A stretch of DNA of 64,000 nt from Aquarana catesbeiana (GCF_042186555.1 NC_133326.1:695216700-695280699); one strand, 5' to 3'; positions 24,259 to 35,867 are shown, counted from the stretch's first letter. A program made the numbers and translations. The notes: generated by a model not told the origin, from the sequence alone.

Positions 24259-25868
24259 CAGTGCCTTGCAAAAGTATTCACCCCCTTGGCTTTTTACCTA
24301 TTTTGTTAAATTAAGCCTTTAGTTCAATGTTTTTTTAATCTGAATTATATGTGATGGGTCAGAACACAATAATCTAAGTTGGTGAAGTAAAATTAGAAAA
24401 AATATATACATAAAACTATTTTTCAGAAATAAAAAACTGATAATTGGCATGTGCGTATGTATTCACCCCTTTGTTATGAAGCCCATAAAAAGCTCTGGTA
24501 CAACCAATTACCTTCAGAAGTCACATAATTAGTGAAATGATGTTCAACCTGTGTGCAATCTAAGTGTCACATGATCTGTCATTACATATACACACCTTTT
24601 TGAAAGGCCCCAGAGGCTGCAACACCTAAGCAAAAGGCACCACTAACCAAACACTGCCATGAAGACCAAGGAACTCTCCAAACAAGTAAGGGACAATGTT
24701 GCTGAGAAGTACAAGTCAGGCTTAGGTTATAAAAAAATATCCAAATCTTTGATGATCCCTAAGAGCACCATCAAATCTATCATAACCAAATGGAAAGAAC
24801 ATGGCACAACAGCAAACCTGCCAAGAGATGGCCGCACACCAAAACTCACGGCAAGGAGGGCATTAATCAGAGAGGCAGCACAGAGACCTAAGGTAACCCT
24901 GGAGGAGTTGCAGAGTTCCATAACAGAGACTGGAGTATATGTACATAGGGCGTCAATTAGCCGTTTGCTCCATAAAGTTGGGCTTTATGGCAGAGTAGCC
25001 AGAAGAAAGCCATTACTTTCAGCAAAAAACAAAATGGTACGTTTTGAGTTTGTGAAAAGGCATGTGGGAGACTCCCAAAATGTATGGAGGAAGGTGCTCT
25101 GGTCTGAGGAGACTAAAATTGAACTTTTTGTCCAGCAAAGAAAACGCGATGTCTGGCGCAAACCCAACACATCACATCACCCAAAGAACACCATCCCCAG
25201 AGTGAAACATGGTGGTGGCAGCATCATGCTGTGGGGATGTTTTTCAGCAGTCGGGACTGGAAAACTGGTCAGAGTTGAGGGAAAGATGGATGGTGATAAA
25301 CACAGGGATATTCTTAAGCAAAACCTGTACCACCTGGACGGAGGTTCGCCTTCCAGCAGGACAATGACCCAAAACACACTACTAAATTAACACTTGAGTG
25401 GTTTAAGGGGAAACATGTAAATGTGTTGGAATGGCCTAGTCAAAGCCCAGACCTCAATCCAATAGAAAATCTGTGGTCAGACTTAAAGATTGCTGTTCAC
25501 AAGTGCAAACCATCCAACCTTCAAGGAATTGGAGCAGTTTTGCAAGGAGGAATGGGCAAAAATCCCAGTGGTAAGATGTGGCAAGCTCATAGAGACTTAT
25601 CCAAAGTGACTTGGAGCTGTGATAGCCGCAAAAGGTGGCTCTACAAAGTATTGACTTTAGGGGGGTGAATAGTTATGCACATTGACTTTTTCTGTTATTT
25701 TGTCCTATTTGTTGTTTGCTTCACAATAAAAAAAAAACATCTTCAAAGTTGTGGGCAAGTTCTGTAAATTAAATGATGCAAATCCTTAAACAATCCATGT
25801 TAATTCCAGGTTGTGAGGCAACAAAACATGAAAAATGCCAAGGGGGTGAATACTTTTGCAGGGCACTG
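24259..25868 (+). mobile_element. Tc1/mariner transposon (Tc1-1), 1610 bp
   Basis: Inverted ends are CAGTGCCTTGCAAAAGTATT (24259) and AATACTTTTGCAGGGCACTG (ending 25868), extending to the CACCCCCTTGGC word and its complement. The left flank is TA (24257-24258). The right flank reads AA where TA is expected, probably one substitution. Inserted into the endonuclease part of LINE A ORF2. Confidence 0.95.
24659..25668 (+). pseudogene. Tc1-like transposase, one frameshift, first catalytic Asp changed
   Basis: The ATG at 24659 starts MKTKELSKQVRDNVAEKYKS, the paired-like helix-turn-helix that binds the terminal repeats, followed by a second HTH (VHRASISRLLHKVGLYGR) with the basic RVARRKP. The catalytic domain shows VLWSEETKIELF, where the family has SDE, so the first Asp of the DDE/DDD triad reads Glu. 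GGGSIMLWGCFSA follows. A frameshift near 25340-25350 shifts out QQDNDPKHT (second Asp, readable in another frame), and the frame resumes with WPSQSPDLNPIENLW containing the last acidic residue. About 340 codons is normal length. Probably a dead autonomous copy. Confidence 0.93.
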
Positions 25869-26489
25869 AAAAAGGGGGGGTTGTCACGAGGAAATAGTCC
25901 AATCCAGAGAACATCTTATGGGGGGAGAGTAAAATGAATATTGTTTACCAGTGGGGTGTTTGATCCTCCATGCATCAAACACACTGTGGCTTTGAGTCAA
26001 TTTACGAAAGGAGGTGGCCAAGGATTGTGTTGCGAGGGGTAGTGTAGAATGGAACAAAGGTTTCTGATCTCGAGTGGGAGAGAGAGAGACAGCATTAAAA
26101 TCTCCCCCAATCACCATAAAAGGCTGAGAAAAGCATTGCAGCCGTTCAAATGCATACGTTAGGAATTTAATCTGACCTATATTTGGAGCATATACATTCA
26201 TTAGTGTTATAGGATTAGACAAATAGGTACCAGGTACCTTGCAGTATTATATAACGACCATGGGGATCTAAATGGGTGGACTTGATCTGGAGAGGGCAGG
26301 AGCGTCTGATTAACACTGCAACCCCAGCCTTTCCAGATGAGTCAGACACCATATAAAACACCAGGATATACTTAGAAGCAAATTCACATCCGCGCCAGAG
26401 GCCCTAAACTCCTTTAAAGCCATCCATCATTTTTTGATGGAATTCAGACCTTTCATGTTATAAGACAGCAGTTTCAAAGCCATAGTATA

Positions 26490-27235
26490 GCCGTGAAATT
26501 TAGCCAGTGAACCTTCAGTATAGTGGGCGATAGGCCATTGGTACAGACACTCATATATAGCCTTATAACAGGTAGTAATCTATTATGCCACATCGAGTAA
26601 AAAGACTGATCAACATTAATGCAGGAAAAAAAAAAAGAAAAAAGAAAACAACAAGAAAAGATTAAAAAAAAGTCCAAAAAATGGACCAAAAGAAATATTG
26701 CAGCGTAGTAACAAGAAGGCCGGTTTGGCCCATAAAACACAAAAAATGTAAACATCAGGTTTAGGCCCGAGAGGCAGCCGCATCTCAGAAATCCTCGGCC
26801 GCAGCCAGAGGACATGTGGGGGAGCAAATCGGTCTCCAACAAGGGGAAAAACGTGGCGTTCCGCCACGGTATTCCACATCTAGCGTTATCAAACCTGGAA
26901 CTCCTTGGAACTTTGTAGAAGTCGGGAAGTAGAATTATGCAAAAAAAAGTTAAAAAACAGTTCAAGGCACCTCCATGGGTGAAGAATATAGAAGGCGAAA
27001 CAGTCCCTTGAAGGAGTCAATGGGCAGTTGGGTTCCCATGTGGGAAAAAGAAGGGCAAAAAGGATGACTCCTATTAGGTCAAGTAGGAAGCCTGGTATGT
27101 TGAGAGCGATGGGGTGTGGAGTAGGCTCTCAATTGTCTTCCTCTCACTGGTGTCCAAAATTTAGAAGGAGCCAGTGGAGGGTGTGGAGTGGCAGGTGCGA
27201 ACTGACCTTCTTCTGCAGGCAATGGTGGGAGGCCT
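26490..27235 (-). pseudogene. LINE A inter-ORF region and end of ORF1
   Basis: Across the palindromic insertion, ORF1 of LINE A continues from 29245 into 27235 with the reading GDSF-LKCLGLPPLPAEEG and then a Pro-rich tail (TPHPPLAPSKFWTP). ORF1 ends near 27050. The stretch between there and the ORF2 start at 26483 is intergenic, with an A-rich tract at 26628-26670. Confidence 0.65.
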
Positions 27236-27541
27236 AGGCACTTGAGAAAAAGAGGGGGGAGGTTGGGACTTTAAATGAGGTGCGCATGATGCAGCCCAAT
27301 CACACTCACAGAGGTGCAAACATATGTATGTTTATTAAGGACCAATGATCAACATGGCATAAAAACGCATTGCATACATTAGACATAAAATAATCGCATA
27401 TAGACAATAAATCTATATATATACAACCATGGGACAATGGTAGGTACAATTATGCATCTTAATCCCCCAAGCAAGTTAAAAGTCATGTGAAGTAAAAAAC
27501 ATCTGAAAATTGGTCAATGTGTGTTTGATGTATCAAAGGTA

Positions 27542-27587
27542 GGCCAGACGCTGCATTTCATGGACTTCAATCCACTCTTCAGGAGCC
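27542..27587 (-). ncRNA. Hammerhead ribozyme copy in the inverted arm of PA
   Basis: Minus strand: stem I strand GGCTC, core CTGAAGA (27576-27582), stem II GTGGA/TCCAT, GAAA (27556-27559), then TGCAGCGTC and TGGCC. The stem III closing pairs and the base after GAAA differ from the right-arm copy. It keeps the GTC cleavage triplet but has a changed stem III. Confidence 0.55.
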
Positions 27588-28824
27588 AGATGCATCTAAA
27601 TTCTATAAAAAATGTATGAAAAGCAATATAGTTTCATGGGTCTAACAAAATCAGCAGAAAAGGGGGAAATGTGGGCATAATGGGCCATGCCAAAAAGGTT
27701 ACTCACATGATAGCCAAAACTGGGACCGTGCGACAAAACAAAGCCAGGGGTAAGCCATGGAGCCTCCCCCCTCTTTTTCATGATATTAAGGATGGGGGTG
27801 CAAACCTTCCCTTGCGTCCCATTTAAAGTCCTAAGTTCACTTTTCCCCCTATTGCTTGCATTGATTAGGGATGGAGGTGCTCATGATTGTAGCCCATCGC
27901 TCTCTTATGGCGGATTCCTACCGGGTCCGGCCATAATTCAGCATGCTTTATATGGAACGTTTATTGCACTGACAGTTCACATACTTTGATCTTTTACTAC
28001 TTTATACATTTTTTACTCCCTGTGGCCAGACTGGGTCTGTGTGACTCATTGTCGGTGGGTGGGCAGATGTCCTGTTTCCCGGGAGCTGCGATGCATGCTG
28101 GTGTCCGCCCTCCTACCTCCCCTCCACAGGGTTGGGGGTGGGTGGCTGGGCGGATCTTTCCACCGTGCATCGGCACCACGCCCCCGGCACTGTGCATGTG
28201 ACTTCCTTGGTTGGGCGTCACACACACAGACGTCCGGTATATCAGCTGGGCTGACATGCGGTGAGCTTCTCTGGCGTTCACCGAGGTTTTGCTCCACTGT
28301 GTCGCGCCTGTGTGACGCTGAGGGGGAGCTAGCGTTCCATGCTGGGGCTGCATCTCACTCCCTGCTTCATGGTACTCAGAGATGGTACTGATACAACCTA
28401 TGCACACCCTGATCCTCTCCTATCTATGTGGCTTCAAACATCACATGCATTCTTCAAGGTAATCTTCCGGGTGCTTTTTTCAATCACCGTGGTGATATCC
28501 GCAGCTTATATCATCTCGTTTTTTGTTACTTGTATCATCATAGATACATTTTATATATTTTCTACATTATAGAAGTCCCCTCCATTGTGGGGTGTTGGTA
28601 TGTGCAGTCCAGTGTTCCTCATTGAGGTCCCCCTCTCAGCTCCCGGGCCAGGCTCCATGGCTTACCCCTGGCTTTGTTTTGTCGCACGGTCCCAGTTTTG
28701 GCATGTGAGTAACCTTTTTGGCATGGCCCATTATGCCCAAATTTCCCCCTTTTCTGCTGATTTTGTTAGACCCATGAAACTATATTGCTTTTCGTACATT
28801 TTTTTATAGAATTTAGATGCATCT

Positions 28825-28870
28825 GGCTCCTGAAGAGTGGATTGAAGTCCATGAAACGCAGCATTGGGCC
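28825..28870 (+). ncRNA. Hammerhead ribozyme (type I layout), PA right arm
   Basis: Reading 5' to 3': stem I strand GGCTC (28825-28829); core CTGAAGA (28830-28836), matching CUGANGA; stem II GTGGA/TCCAT with loop TTGAAG (28837-28852); GAAA (28853-28856); a very short stem III CG-CAG-CA; T-T at the cleavage site (28864-28865); and the second stem I strand GGGCC (28866-28870), which pairs with GGCTC including one G-U. Very short stem III is typical of hammerheads in Penelope-like elements, which often act as dimers. Self-cleavage is not shown by sequence alone. Confidence 0.65.
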
Positions 28871-29258
28871 TACCTTTGATGCATCAAACACACATTGACC
28901 AATTTTCAGATGTTTTTTACTTCACATGACTTTTATCTTGCTTGGGGGATTAAGATGCATAATTGTACGTACCCATGTCCCATGGTTGTATATACATAGA
29001 TTTATTGTCTATATGCGATTATTTTATGTCTAATGTATGCAATGCGTTTTTATGCCATGTTGATCATTGGTCCTTAATAAACATACATATGCTTGCACCT
29101 CTGTGAGTGTGATTGGGCTGCATCATGCGCACCTCATTTAAAGTCCCAACCTCCCCCCCCTCTTTTTCATGATAATAAGGATGGGGGTGCAAACCTTCCC
29201 TTGCGTCCCATTTAAAGTCCTAAGTTCGCTTTTCCCCCTATTGCAGGCACTTGAGAAA

Positions 29259-29437
29259 GGAATCTCCTTCTTGCATATCACGAAGGACATGTTGGACACC
29301 ATCCTTAGTGACATTGAGGTGAAAGGGGAAGCCCCAATAATAAGGGACCTTGTGTAGTTGAAGGTGAGAGGTGATGGGCCGTAGTGAGCAGTGTTTGACC
29401 AGGGTGATTGGGGAGAGGTCGCTGAATAGTTGAATTT
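29259..29437 (-). pseudogene. LINE A ORF1, C-terminal domain segment
   Basis: Minus strand reads KIQLFSDLSPITLVKH, then LRPITSHLQLHKVPYYWGFP and FHLNVTKDGVQHVL. This is the C-terminal domain of an L1 ORF1 nucleic-acid-binding protein (compare YQWGFPFSVRF in LINE B). It is one exon-like island between PA and LINE B and reads through both insertion points in the same frame. Confidence 0.8.
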
Positions 29438-29882
29438 TATCTCCCTTGTTTTCCTTGTCAAAAGAAGTTTATTGAGTATACAATGTTATAAAGATACATA
29501 AAGTAAGTTTAAAAGGATCTATAAAGTAAGCTCATTGTTTTACAGTAGGGTTTATATAGGTAAATATCATGAAATTTCAAATATTAAACATTGGGTTCAC
29601 GTAAACCTAAATTAAAGATATATATCATTTCCTTAGTTACTTTTGTAGGTATTTAAATGATTTATACCTACTATACATATTGTTTACAAGTAGAGTGTAT
29701 ATAGGTCAAATAAATTCTGAAAATGAGCTTTAATCATAAGGTGGAGAAAAGGAAAGAGAAAGAAGAAAAAGGGTTGAAAGGTAGAGGTATGGTCCACAAG
29801 GTTGTCCCGCTCGTCAGTTTATTATTCTTTTTAGTTCTCTTTGAAGCCTTAGAATGGGTGTCTCTGTAAGTCATTTAATCTG

Positions 29883-32800
29883 TTACCATGGCAACAGGAC
29901 AGAGTCATTGAAGTTTGACAGGAACTGTTGTTTTATCCAAGGATGCCAAAGTTTTTCAAATTTCGGAATTTGATTTTGATCGATGGCTACCATCTTAGCA
30001 TGGGACATTGTATTATTCATTCTGTGAATTGTTTCTGCTAGTACCAATGTAGGAGATTTCCATGCCTTGGCCACTGTTTGTTTTGCAGCCGTTATTAGTT
30101 GGATCATAAGTTTGAATTGAGAGAGTGTTAACCATTCCGGTTTTAGATTAAGTAAAGTTAAATATGGATCTGGTTGTATTATTTTTTTAAATATTTTAGA
30201 TGCAATCACGAAGACTTCCTTCCAGAAGGTTTGGATTACTGGGCACGTCCACCATATGTGTAAATATGTGCCTATTTCTGGGCATCCTCGAAAACAAAGA
30301 GCTGAGGTATTAGGTGAATATTTTGTCACTCTAGCGGGTACAAGGTACCAGTGAGTTAGGACTTTATAATTTGTCTCCAGTGCTAAGATGTTGGGTGAAG
30401 ATGACTTAGATGTGAGCCATATGTTAGACCAGTCCGTGTCTTCTAAAGTTCGTCCCAGGTCCTCCTCCCACCTCTGAACTTAAGAGGGTCTATTAAGATT
30501 TGCTACTCCATATAATTGATTATAAAGTGATGAAATTGTACCTTTAGCAAATGGATCTTTTGTACAGATTGATTCAAAAATGGATAATTGGGATAATGGT
30601 GTATCCCCCTTTAGGAATGGTGTATAGAAATTTTTGATTTGGAGATATCTAAATATCTCAGAGTTTGGTAGATCATATTTTTCTCTAAGCGATGGGAATG
30701 AAAGGAATGATTTAGATGCTATGAAGTCATTTAGTGTCTGAATGCCTGATGTTGTCCAAGCTTTAAAAGAATTTGGGTAGATCCATGCCGGATAAAAGGC
30801 CGGATTTCTGATAAAAGAAAGGAGAGGATTGTGTGGAGATTGTAACTGATATTTGGTTTTTAGTTTATCCCAGAGAGATAAGAAGTGTTTAGTTATGGGA
30901 TTATGAATTTTAAAGCGGTCTTTAGGATCAAGCCATAATAAATTTGATATTAATAGAGGGTCATTTTCTGAAGCCTCTATAAATACCCATAATGGGATTT
31001 CCTGTTTTGCATGGTATTTGGACAGACTGGCCAAATGTGCTGCTCTGTAGTAGTTAGTAAAATTAGGGTATCCCAGGCCTCCTTTATTTTTGGGAAGATG
31101 TAGTGTGTGTATAGGTATACGTGGTTTAGAAGAGCCCCATATAAACGAAGTTGCTCTTTTTTGTACTATTCTCAAAAAATAGGAAGGAATTGGAATAGGG
31201 AGGACTCTGAATAGATAAAGCAATTTGGGTAGAATAGTCATTTTGATTGCATTAATCTTCCCTATCCAGGATAAAGGAAGTTGCGACCATTGTTTTATTA
31301 GATTTGTGATCTGTCTTAATACAGGAGGATAATTGGTTGAGAATAAGTCAGAATGAGATGCTGTTAAATGAATTCCAAGATATGGGATTGATTTTACTGC
31401 CCATGTGAATGGGAGTGCAGCCCTAGCCGGGATCAATTCCATGTTTGTGAGTGAAATATTAAGCACTAGGCATTTCTTAGGATTAATCATAAGGCCGGAT
31501 AGGGCTGAAAATCCATCAAGAGCTGGTATTAAGTTAGGACCAGAGACCTGTGGTGATGATAGAAAAAGTAATATATCGTCTGCAAATATACATAATTTGT
31601 GTGTAATACCTCCTACTTCAATGCCAGTTATAGTTTGGTTTGTTCTGATGTATTGGGCCATGGGTTCTAATATAAGGGCAAATAATAAGGGAGATAATGG
31701 GCAACACTGTCGGGTACCTCTTTCGATATTAAAGGCTTCAGATTTGTATCCAGCATATTTTATGTAGGCTTTGGGTTTATTATATAATGCTTTGATCCAT
31801 GTTAAAAAGTGGGGTCCAAAACCCCATTTTTGTAATGAATATTGCATATATTGCCAGGATACTGTGTCAAATGCCCTCTTAATATCGAGAGATAGAAAAC
31901 ATAAAGGGATTTTCCGTTTTTTAGCAATATGTGCCAATAACACTGCCCTGCGTATATTATCGCCTGCCTGTCTATTTGGCATGAAGCCTACTTGATCTCT
32001 ATGTATTAATTTTCCTATAATGCTATTGAGGCGTTTTGCTATTATTTTTGCTAATAATTTAATATCGAGGTTTAACAGAGAGATAGGCCGATAATTCACA
32101 CAGGAAGTATCATCAGAAAGGGGTTTTGGGATCATACAAACAATTGCCATTAGTGTTTCTTGCCGAAAAGAATGTCCATCTAGAAGTTTGTTAAAAGTTT
32201 CAGTGAGAATGGGAGAGAGTATTTCTGAGAATGTTTTATAGTATAAAGCCGAGTAGCCGTCAGGGCCTGGTCTTTTGTTAAGTTTTAGGTCTTTTATGGC
32301 GTTAGCAACTTCATCTATAGTTATAGGCTCATCCAAACTGCTTTTTTGATTCTGAGATAACTCAGGTAAGGTTATTTTTGAGAAGAAGGATTCAGCCTCT
32401 GTAGGATTAAATTCATTGTTTGTCTTGTATAAAGTTGCGAGATGTGAGTGAAATTTATGGACTATTTTAACTGTATTACAAGTGTAAACATTTTTTGATA
32501 ATTTCAAACGTATTGGTTTGAAAGATTTGTTAGTTGAATTTAATGCCCGAGCCAAATATGTACCTGGTTTGTTTGTATTCATGTAGAAATTGTGTTTGGA
32601 GCGTTTGAGGGATTTATCAACTGACTCAGTGAGAAATAGATCGTATTCCAATCTAGATTTTTCCAGATGAGATTTTGTACTCTGGGATGGATTATCTTGA
32701 AATGATATGTAGGCTGCATTAAAATTGAGTTCTAGTTTTTTTGCTAGATCTTTGCGTTCCCGTTTAAATAGTGCCATTTGTCTTTGTATTGTACCACACA

Positions 32801-33674
32801 AGACAGGCTTATGAGCTTCCCACAGTGTTATTGGGGAGATGTCTGTTGTATTATTAATTGATATGTATTCCTTTAAAGCTTGTTCAATGGCCATCTGATG
32901 TAGTGGGTGTTTGAGCATTATGTCCGCTAAGTACCACGTTGGGTCATGCGCTTTTGGTATGGCTGAGGCTATAGTAGTGTATACTGCATTATGGTCAGAC
33001 CACGGAATCGGAACTATATCTGATGCAATCATTTTTGGTATCATTCCTATTGTTAGAAAAATATGATCTATTCTGGTGAAGGTTTGATGAGGGTGCGAGA
33101 AATAAGTGAATTTCTTTTTCATTGGGTTACTTTCTCTCCATGAATCTACCAGATTGTATTTGGAAAGAAGTTGAGAAAAAGGTAATCTAGAGGTTATTTT
33201 GGATGGTGTAAAGGGTGATTTATCTTGAAATGGGAGGAGGACCTGGTTCGAATCCCCACACATTATCACTGTTCCTATTTTGTGTGTATTAATCACTTGT
33301 AATATATGTGAGAGGAATGGTGTAGGTTGTTTGTTAGGAGCGTAGTAGGAAATCACCGTGATTGCTGTATCCATTATATAACCCATGAGTATCAGGTATC
33401 TACCTTCTGGGTCTTTAATTTCTGATGATAAGGTGAATGGTGTGGATCGGTGAAATGCAATTAGAGTTCCCCTTTGCTTGGTACAGGCAGAAGCCGTGTA
33501 AATTTGTTGATAAAAAGGAGAAATATATTTTGGAGTAGAATCTTTGGTGAAGTGTGTTTCTTGGAGGCATACTATGTGAGTCTTCTTGTTATGGAAAGTA
33601 CGGAAGGCTTTGGTCCTTTTTTGAGGGACATTTATTCCCTGAACATTCAGGGAAAGTATATTCAGTGGTGCCAT
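29883..33674 (-). pseudogene. LINE B ORF2 protein (endonuclease-RT), one in-frame stop
   Basis: 1264 codons in one frame, broken only by TAA at 30480-30482 (codon 1065). The N-terminal APE-type endonuclease shows NVQGINVPQKR, CLQETHF (Glu39), MCGDSNQVL, TRIDHIFL and SDHNAV, the Asp/His pair near residue 230. RT boxes: RPGPDGYSALYYK, NYRPISLLNLDIKLLAKI, DQVGFMPNRQAGDNIRRA, LSLDIKRAFDTVSW, GTRQCCPLSPLLFALI (Cys where Gly is usual) and FADD at residues 696-699. The C-terminal knuckle is CFRGCPEIGTYLHIWWTC, after the stop. The truncated 1064-residue product would keep endonuclease and RT but lose the knuckle. It nicks target DNA and copies the L1 RNA in place. Confidence 0.93.
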
Positions 33675-34621
33675 GGCAATAGATCAAATAGTTTTGACTT
33701 ACTTTTTGTTATGCAGAGCTGACTGCGCAGATCAACCTGTGTGGACTGAAGAGATGAATAGATAGAAAAGAAACCAGTGAATTCTGGAGTAAAGAGTAAA
33801 CAAAAAACATATGAGATTAGATGATACATTGTATAAATTATTTTTTGCAAGTAATCACAATTTACCCGTGAAAGAGAATAAATATCTCTCTCAGGGGAAT
33901 AAGTGCCTTCGTCACACTCCCACATAATATGGTTGGGAGAATGAGGAGGGCTAATGGGGGTACATGGATCTTCCGCTTACAGGAGAGAAGTGCTATGTCA
34001 AAAGACATCAAAATGATGTTTCATTAATTGGAGTGCAGAATATAGTTTTTGTTGAAATTATTTATTCCAGGGTGGTTGTATATGGTTAGTCTTGCCCTAG
34101 GCTAAATAATTCAGTTAGAAAGGTACTGTTAATAACTTTGGTATTGATGAAGATAGTTTGAATTATTTTGGGATTTTAACCCTTTTAGAGTAAACAATTA
34201 CATATTTTATTCATATGTAACTGTTTAGATATGTTAACTCATAAAATTGAGGTTGTATTGCTTCAGATTAGAATAAACAAAAACATAATTCTAGGAACTA
34301 GTTAGGTAATAATATATTTTTTTTAAGAAAAGAAAGAAAAAGCTTCCATTACTTCTGGATTATTGAACATATTTGTCCTAAAAAGTAATAAATCTATTGT
34401 TATTACCTGATAATATATAACTGAACAAGAATTTCCTTATTTCACTTATATATTCTAAGGCTATATGAATCAGAAGTAATAAGAAATATAACTGGAATGT
34501 AACATGATCCCACACAGTGTGTGACTATCAGAATGCAGTTACATTCAGTTATAAATACAGGTTTTTTTATAGAGAACCATCTCTTAGTATAATAAATGAA
34601 GAGATATCAGGAATTAGGATG

Positions 34622-35688
34622 TCAGTCCATTGAATCTTCTTGGTCCATGGATGATGTGGCATAACGGTCTCTTTTGTGAGAATGATGATTCCCATTTTGT
34701 TCTGAAATTTTCTGGGTGCTGCCTGAAGGTGAAGATGATGCCATTCTTCTGCGTGTGGGAGTGTTGCTGCTTGTGGGTTCTGTCAGATTTAATTTTAAAA
34801 GGGTTTGTTGTAGTTCATCTGCTGATCTGCTTCTGTAAATTGTACCTTGGTAGTTAAATCTGACTGAAAAGGGGAAGCCCCATTGATACATAATGTTGTG
34901 GCGTTGCAGTTCCATTAGTTGGGGTTTCATGGTTCGTCTTTTAGTAATAGTAAGTTGGGATAGGTCAGCAAAAATTTGATAATTGTGTCCTTGAAAATTA
35001 AGTTCCTTTTTTTCTCTTGCAGCAATTAGTATTTGTTCTTTCGTTCTGTAATAATGAAATTTTGTGATTATATCACGTGGGGGTCCATCTTTCTTTTTGG
35101 CTGTGAGGGCTCTGTGTACTCTGTCCAGTTCTAAACGTTCAATAGGGATATCTGGCTTTAGTTCTTGTAATAGAGCAGTAATAGTAGATTGCAGGTCTGT
35201 CACAGTTTCAGGTATTCCCCTTATGCGCAAGTTTGAACGTCTGGCTCTATTTTCGTAATCTTCGAGCTTAGTTTGAAGTATTAAATTCTCTTTTTTTAAT
35301 TGTTCCAATTCTGTTATATTTTCTTGGGTTGTAATTTTAATTTCATCCATTTTTTATTTCTAAGGCTGCGGTGCGGTTTCCCAGCTCTCTTATTTCTTTG
35401 GTTAGGCTTTTTGTTATTTGGTCTGAGGTTTGTTTTAAAGCCTTATGAAGCATCTTTTCAAATTGTAATAATATTACTGGGGATACTGAGGAGGCTTGTG
35501 GAGAAGTTTGTGAGAGGATTTGTTCTGTATCTGACTCAAATGGAGAGTCTTGCTGTGACATCTTCTGTCTGTGAGAGCTCCCTGATGCTGTATCTTGTGA
35601 GGTGACTGGAGCTGCCTTAGTTGCAGTGAATGCCTGTGAGCTCTTTGTGAGGTGATTTTTATTTCTGCCACGGTTTCCTCCCAGTACC
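34622..35688 (-). pseudogene. LINE B ORF1 protein (RNA-binding), one frameshift
   Basis: L1 ORF1p-type protein in two frames. The N-terminal piece (open from 35813; a plausible start is the Met at about 35688, MVLGGNRGRNKNH) ends in a helical, coiled-coil-like stretch (EIRELGNRTAALEI) at 35343. The second frame, 35350-34622, holds the coiled-coil end (ITELEQLKKENLILQTKLED), the RRM-like domain (RRSNLRIRGIPE, DIITKFHYYRTKEQIL) and the C-terminal domain (RRTMKPQLMELQRHNIMYQW, then GFPFSVRF) plus a basic Ser-rich tail. The frames meet at an A6 run near 35346, so a single-base change explains the break. Confidence 0.88.
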
Positions 35689-35867
35689 ATATTTCCTGCC
35701 CAAACTTTCACAGTTTGTTCCCTGGGGCAAAAAGGTTCAAATGGATACCTTTTGAGCCTGCAGGCTCCGCTTTGTCCTTCTCTTCTCTCCTCAGCGGTGT
35801 GGAGCTCTAACAATGCATGTCTGCTCCGCTAGGCTCCGCCTCCTGTCACCCTATCTCCCTTGTTTTC

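Larger units (their letters stand above)
21200..26483 (-). pseudogene. LINE A ORF2 (endonuclease-RT), broken and split by Tc1-1
   Basis: The ATG at 26483 gives MALKLLSYNMKGLNS, the endonuclease N-terminus. The frame at 25884-26222 holds VIGGDFNAVSLS and DAWRIKHPTGKQYSFYS. The Tc1 element then interrupts. RT pieces at 22912-23715 (QKTPGPDDLPYSHYK, YRSIALLNSDYNLFTKILA, DQVGFVPTRHASDNTRR, LDSQKAFDRL), 22751-23002 (GTRQGCPFSPLLF, LFADDVLLKL) and 22120-22485 follow. The C-terminal region to about 21200 is readable only across frameshifts. Many stops and frameshifts make it inactive. It is more decayed than LINE B, consistent with being the older host of the nest. Confidence 0.88.
27250..29244 (+). 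mobile_element. Palindromic hammerhead-bearing retroelement (element PA), probably Penelope-like and non-autonomous
   Basis: 1995 bp flanked by the identical 14-bp target duplication AGGCACTTGAGAAA (27236-27249 and 29245-29258). Structure: inverted arm 27250-27768; an 85-bp block 27771-27855; unique middle 27856-28645; direct arm 28650-29159; the same 85-bp block again at 29160-29244. The arms pair over about 510 bp with some substitutions. Each carries a hammerhead ribozyme core, intact in outline in the right arm. No reverse transcriptase or GIY-YIG frame is present. It sits inside LINE A ORF1, and its removal restores the frame. Placement among Penelope-like elements rests on the ribozyme, the duplicated end block and the inverted partial copy. 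Confidence 0.75.
29454..35851 (-). mobile_element. Full-length L1 (LINE B), nearly intact, 6.4 kb
   Basis: Flanked by the identical 16-bp target duplication TATCTCCCTTGTTTTC (29438-29453 and 35852-35867) within LINE A ORF1. The 5' end is GGTGACAGGAGGCGGAGCC on the minus strand. ORF1 spans 35813-34622 with one frameshift in an A run, and ORF2 spans 33674-29883 with one stop codon. The 3' end near 29468 has TCAATAAA. It is the youngest L1 in the window, judged by its intact ends and minimal coding damage. Confidence 0.95.

Noticed and set aside
27997..28407. Overlapping frames of 83-136 codons on both strands in the middle of PA
   Set aside because: GC-rich unique middle; no recognisable domain and no RT or GIY-YIG motif.
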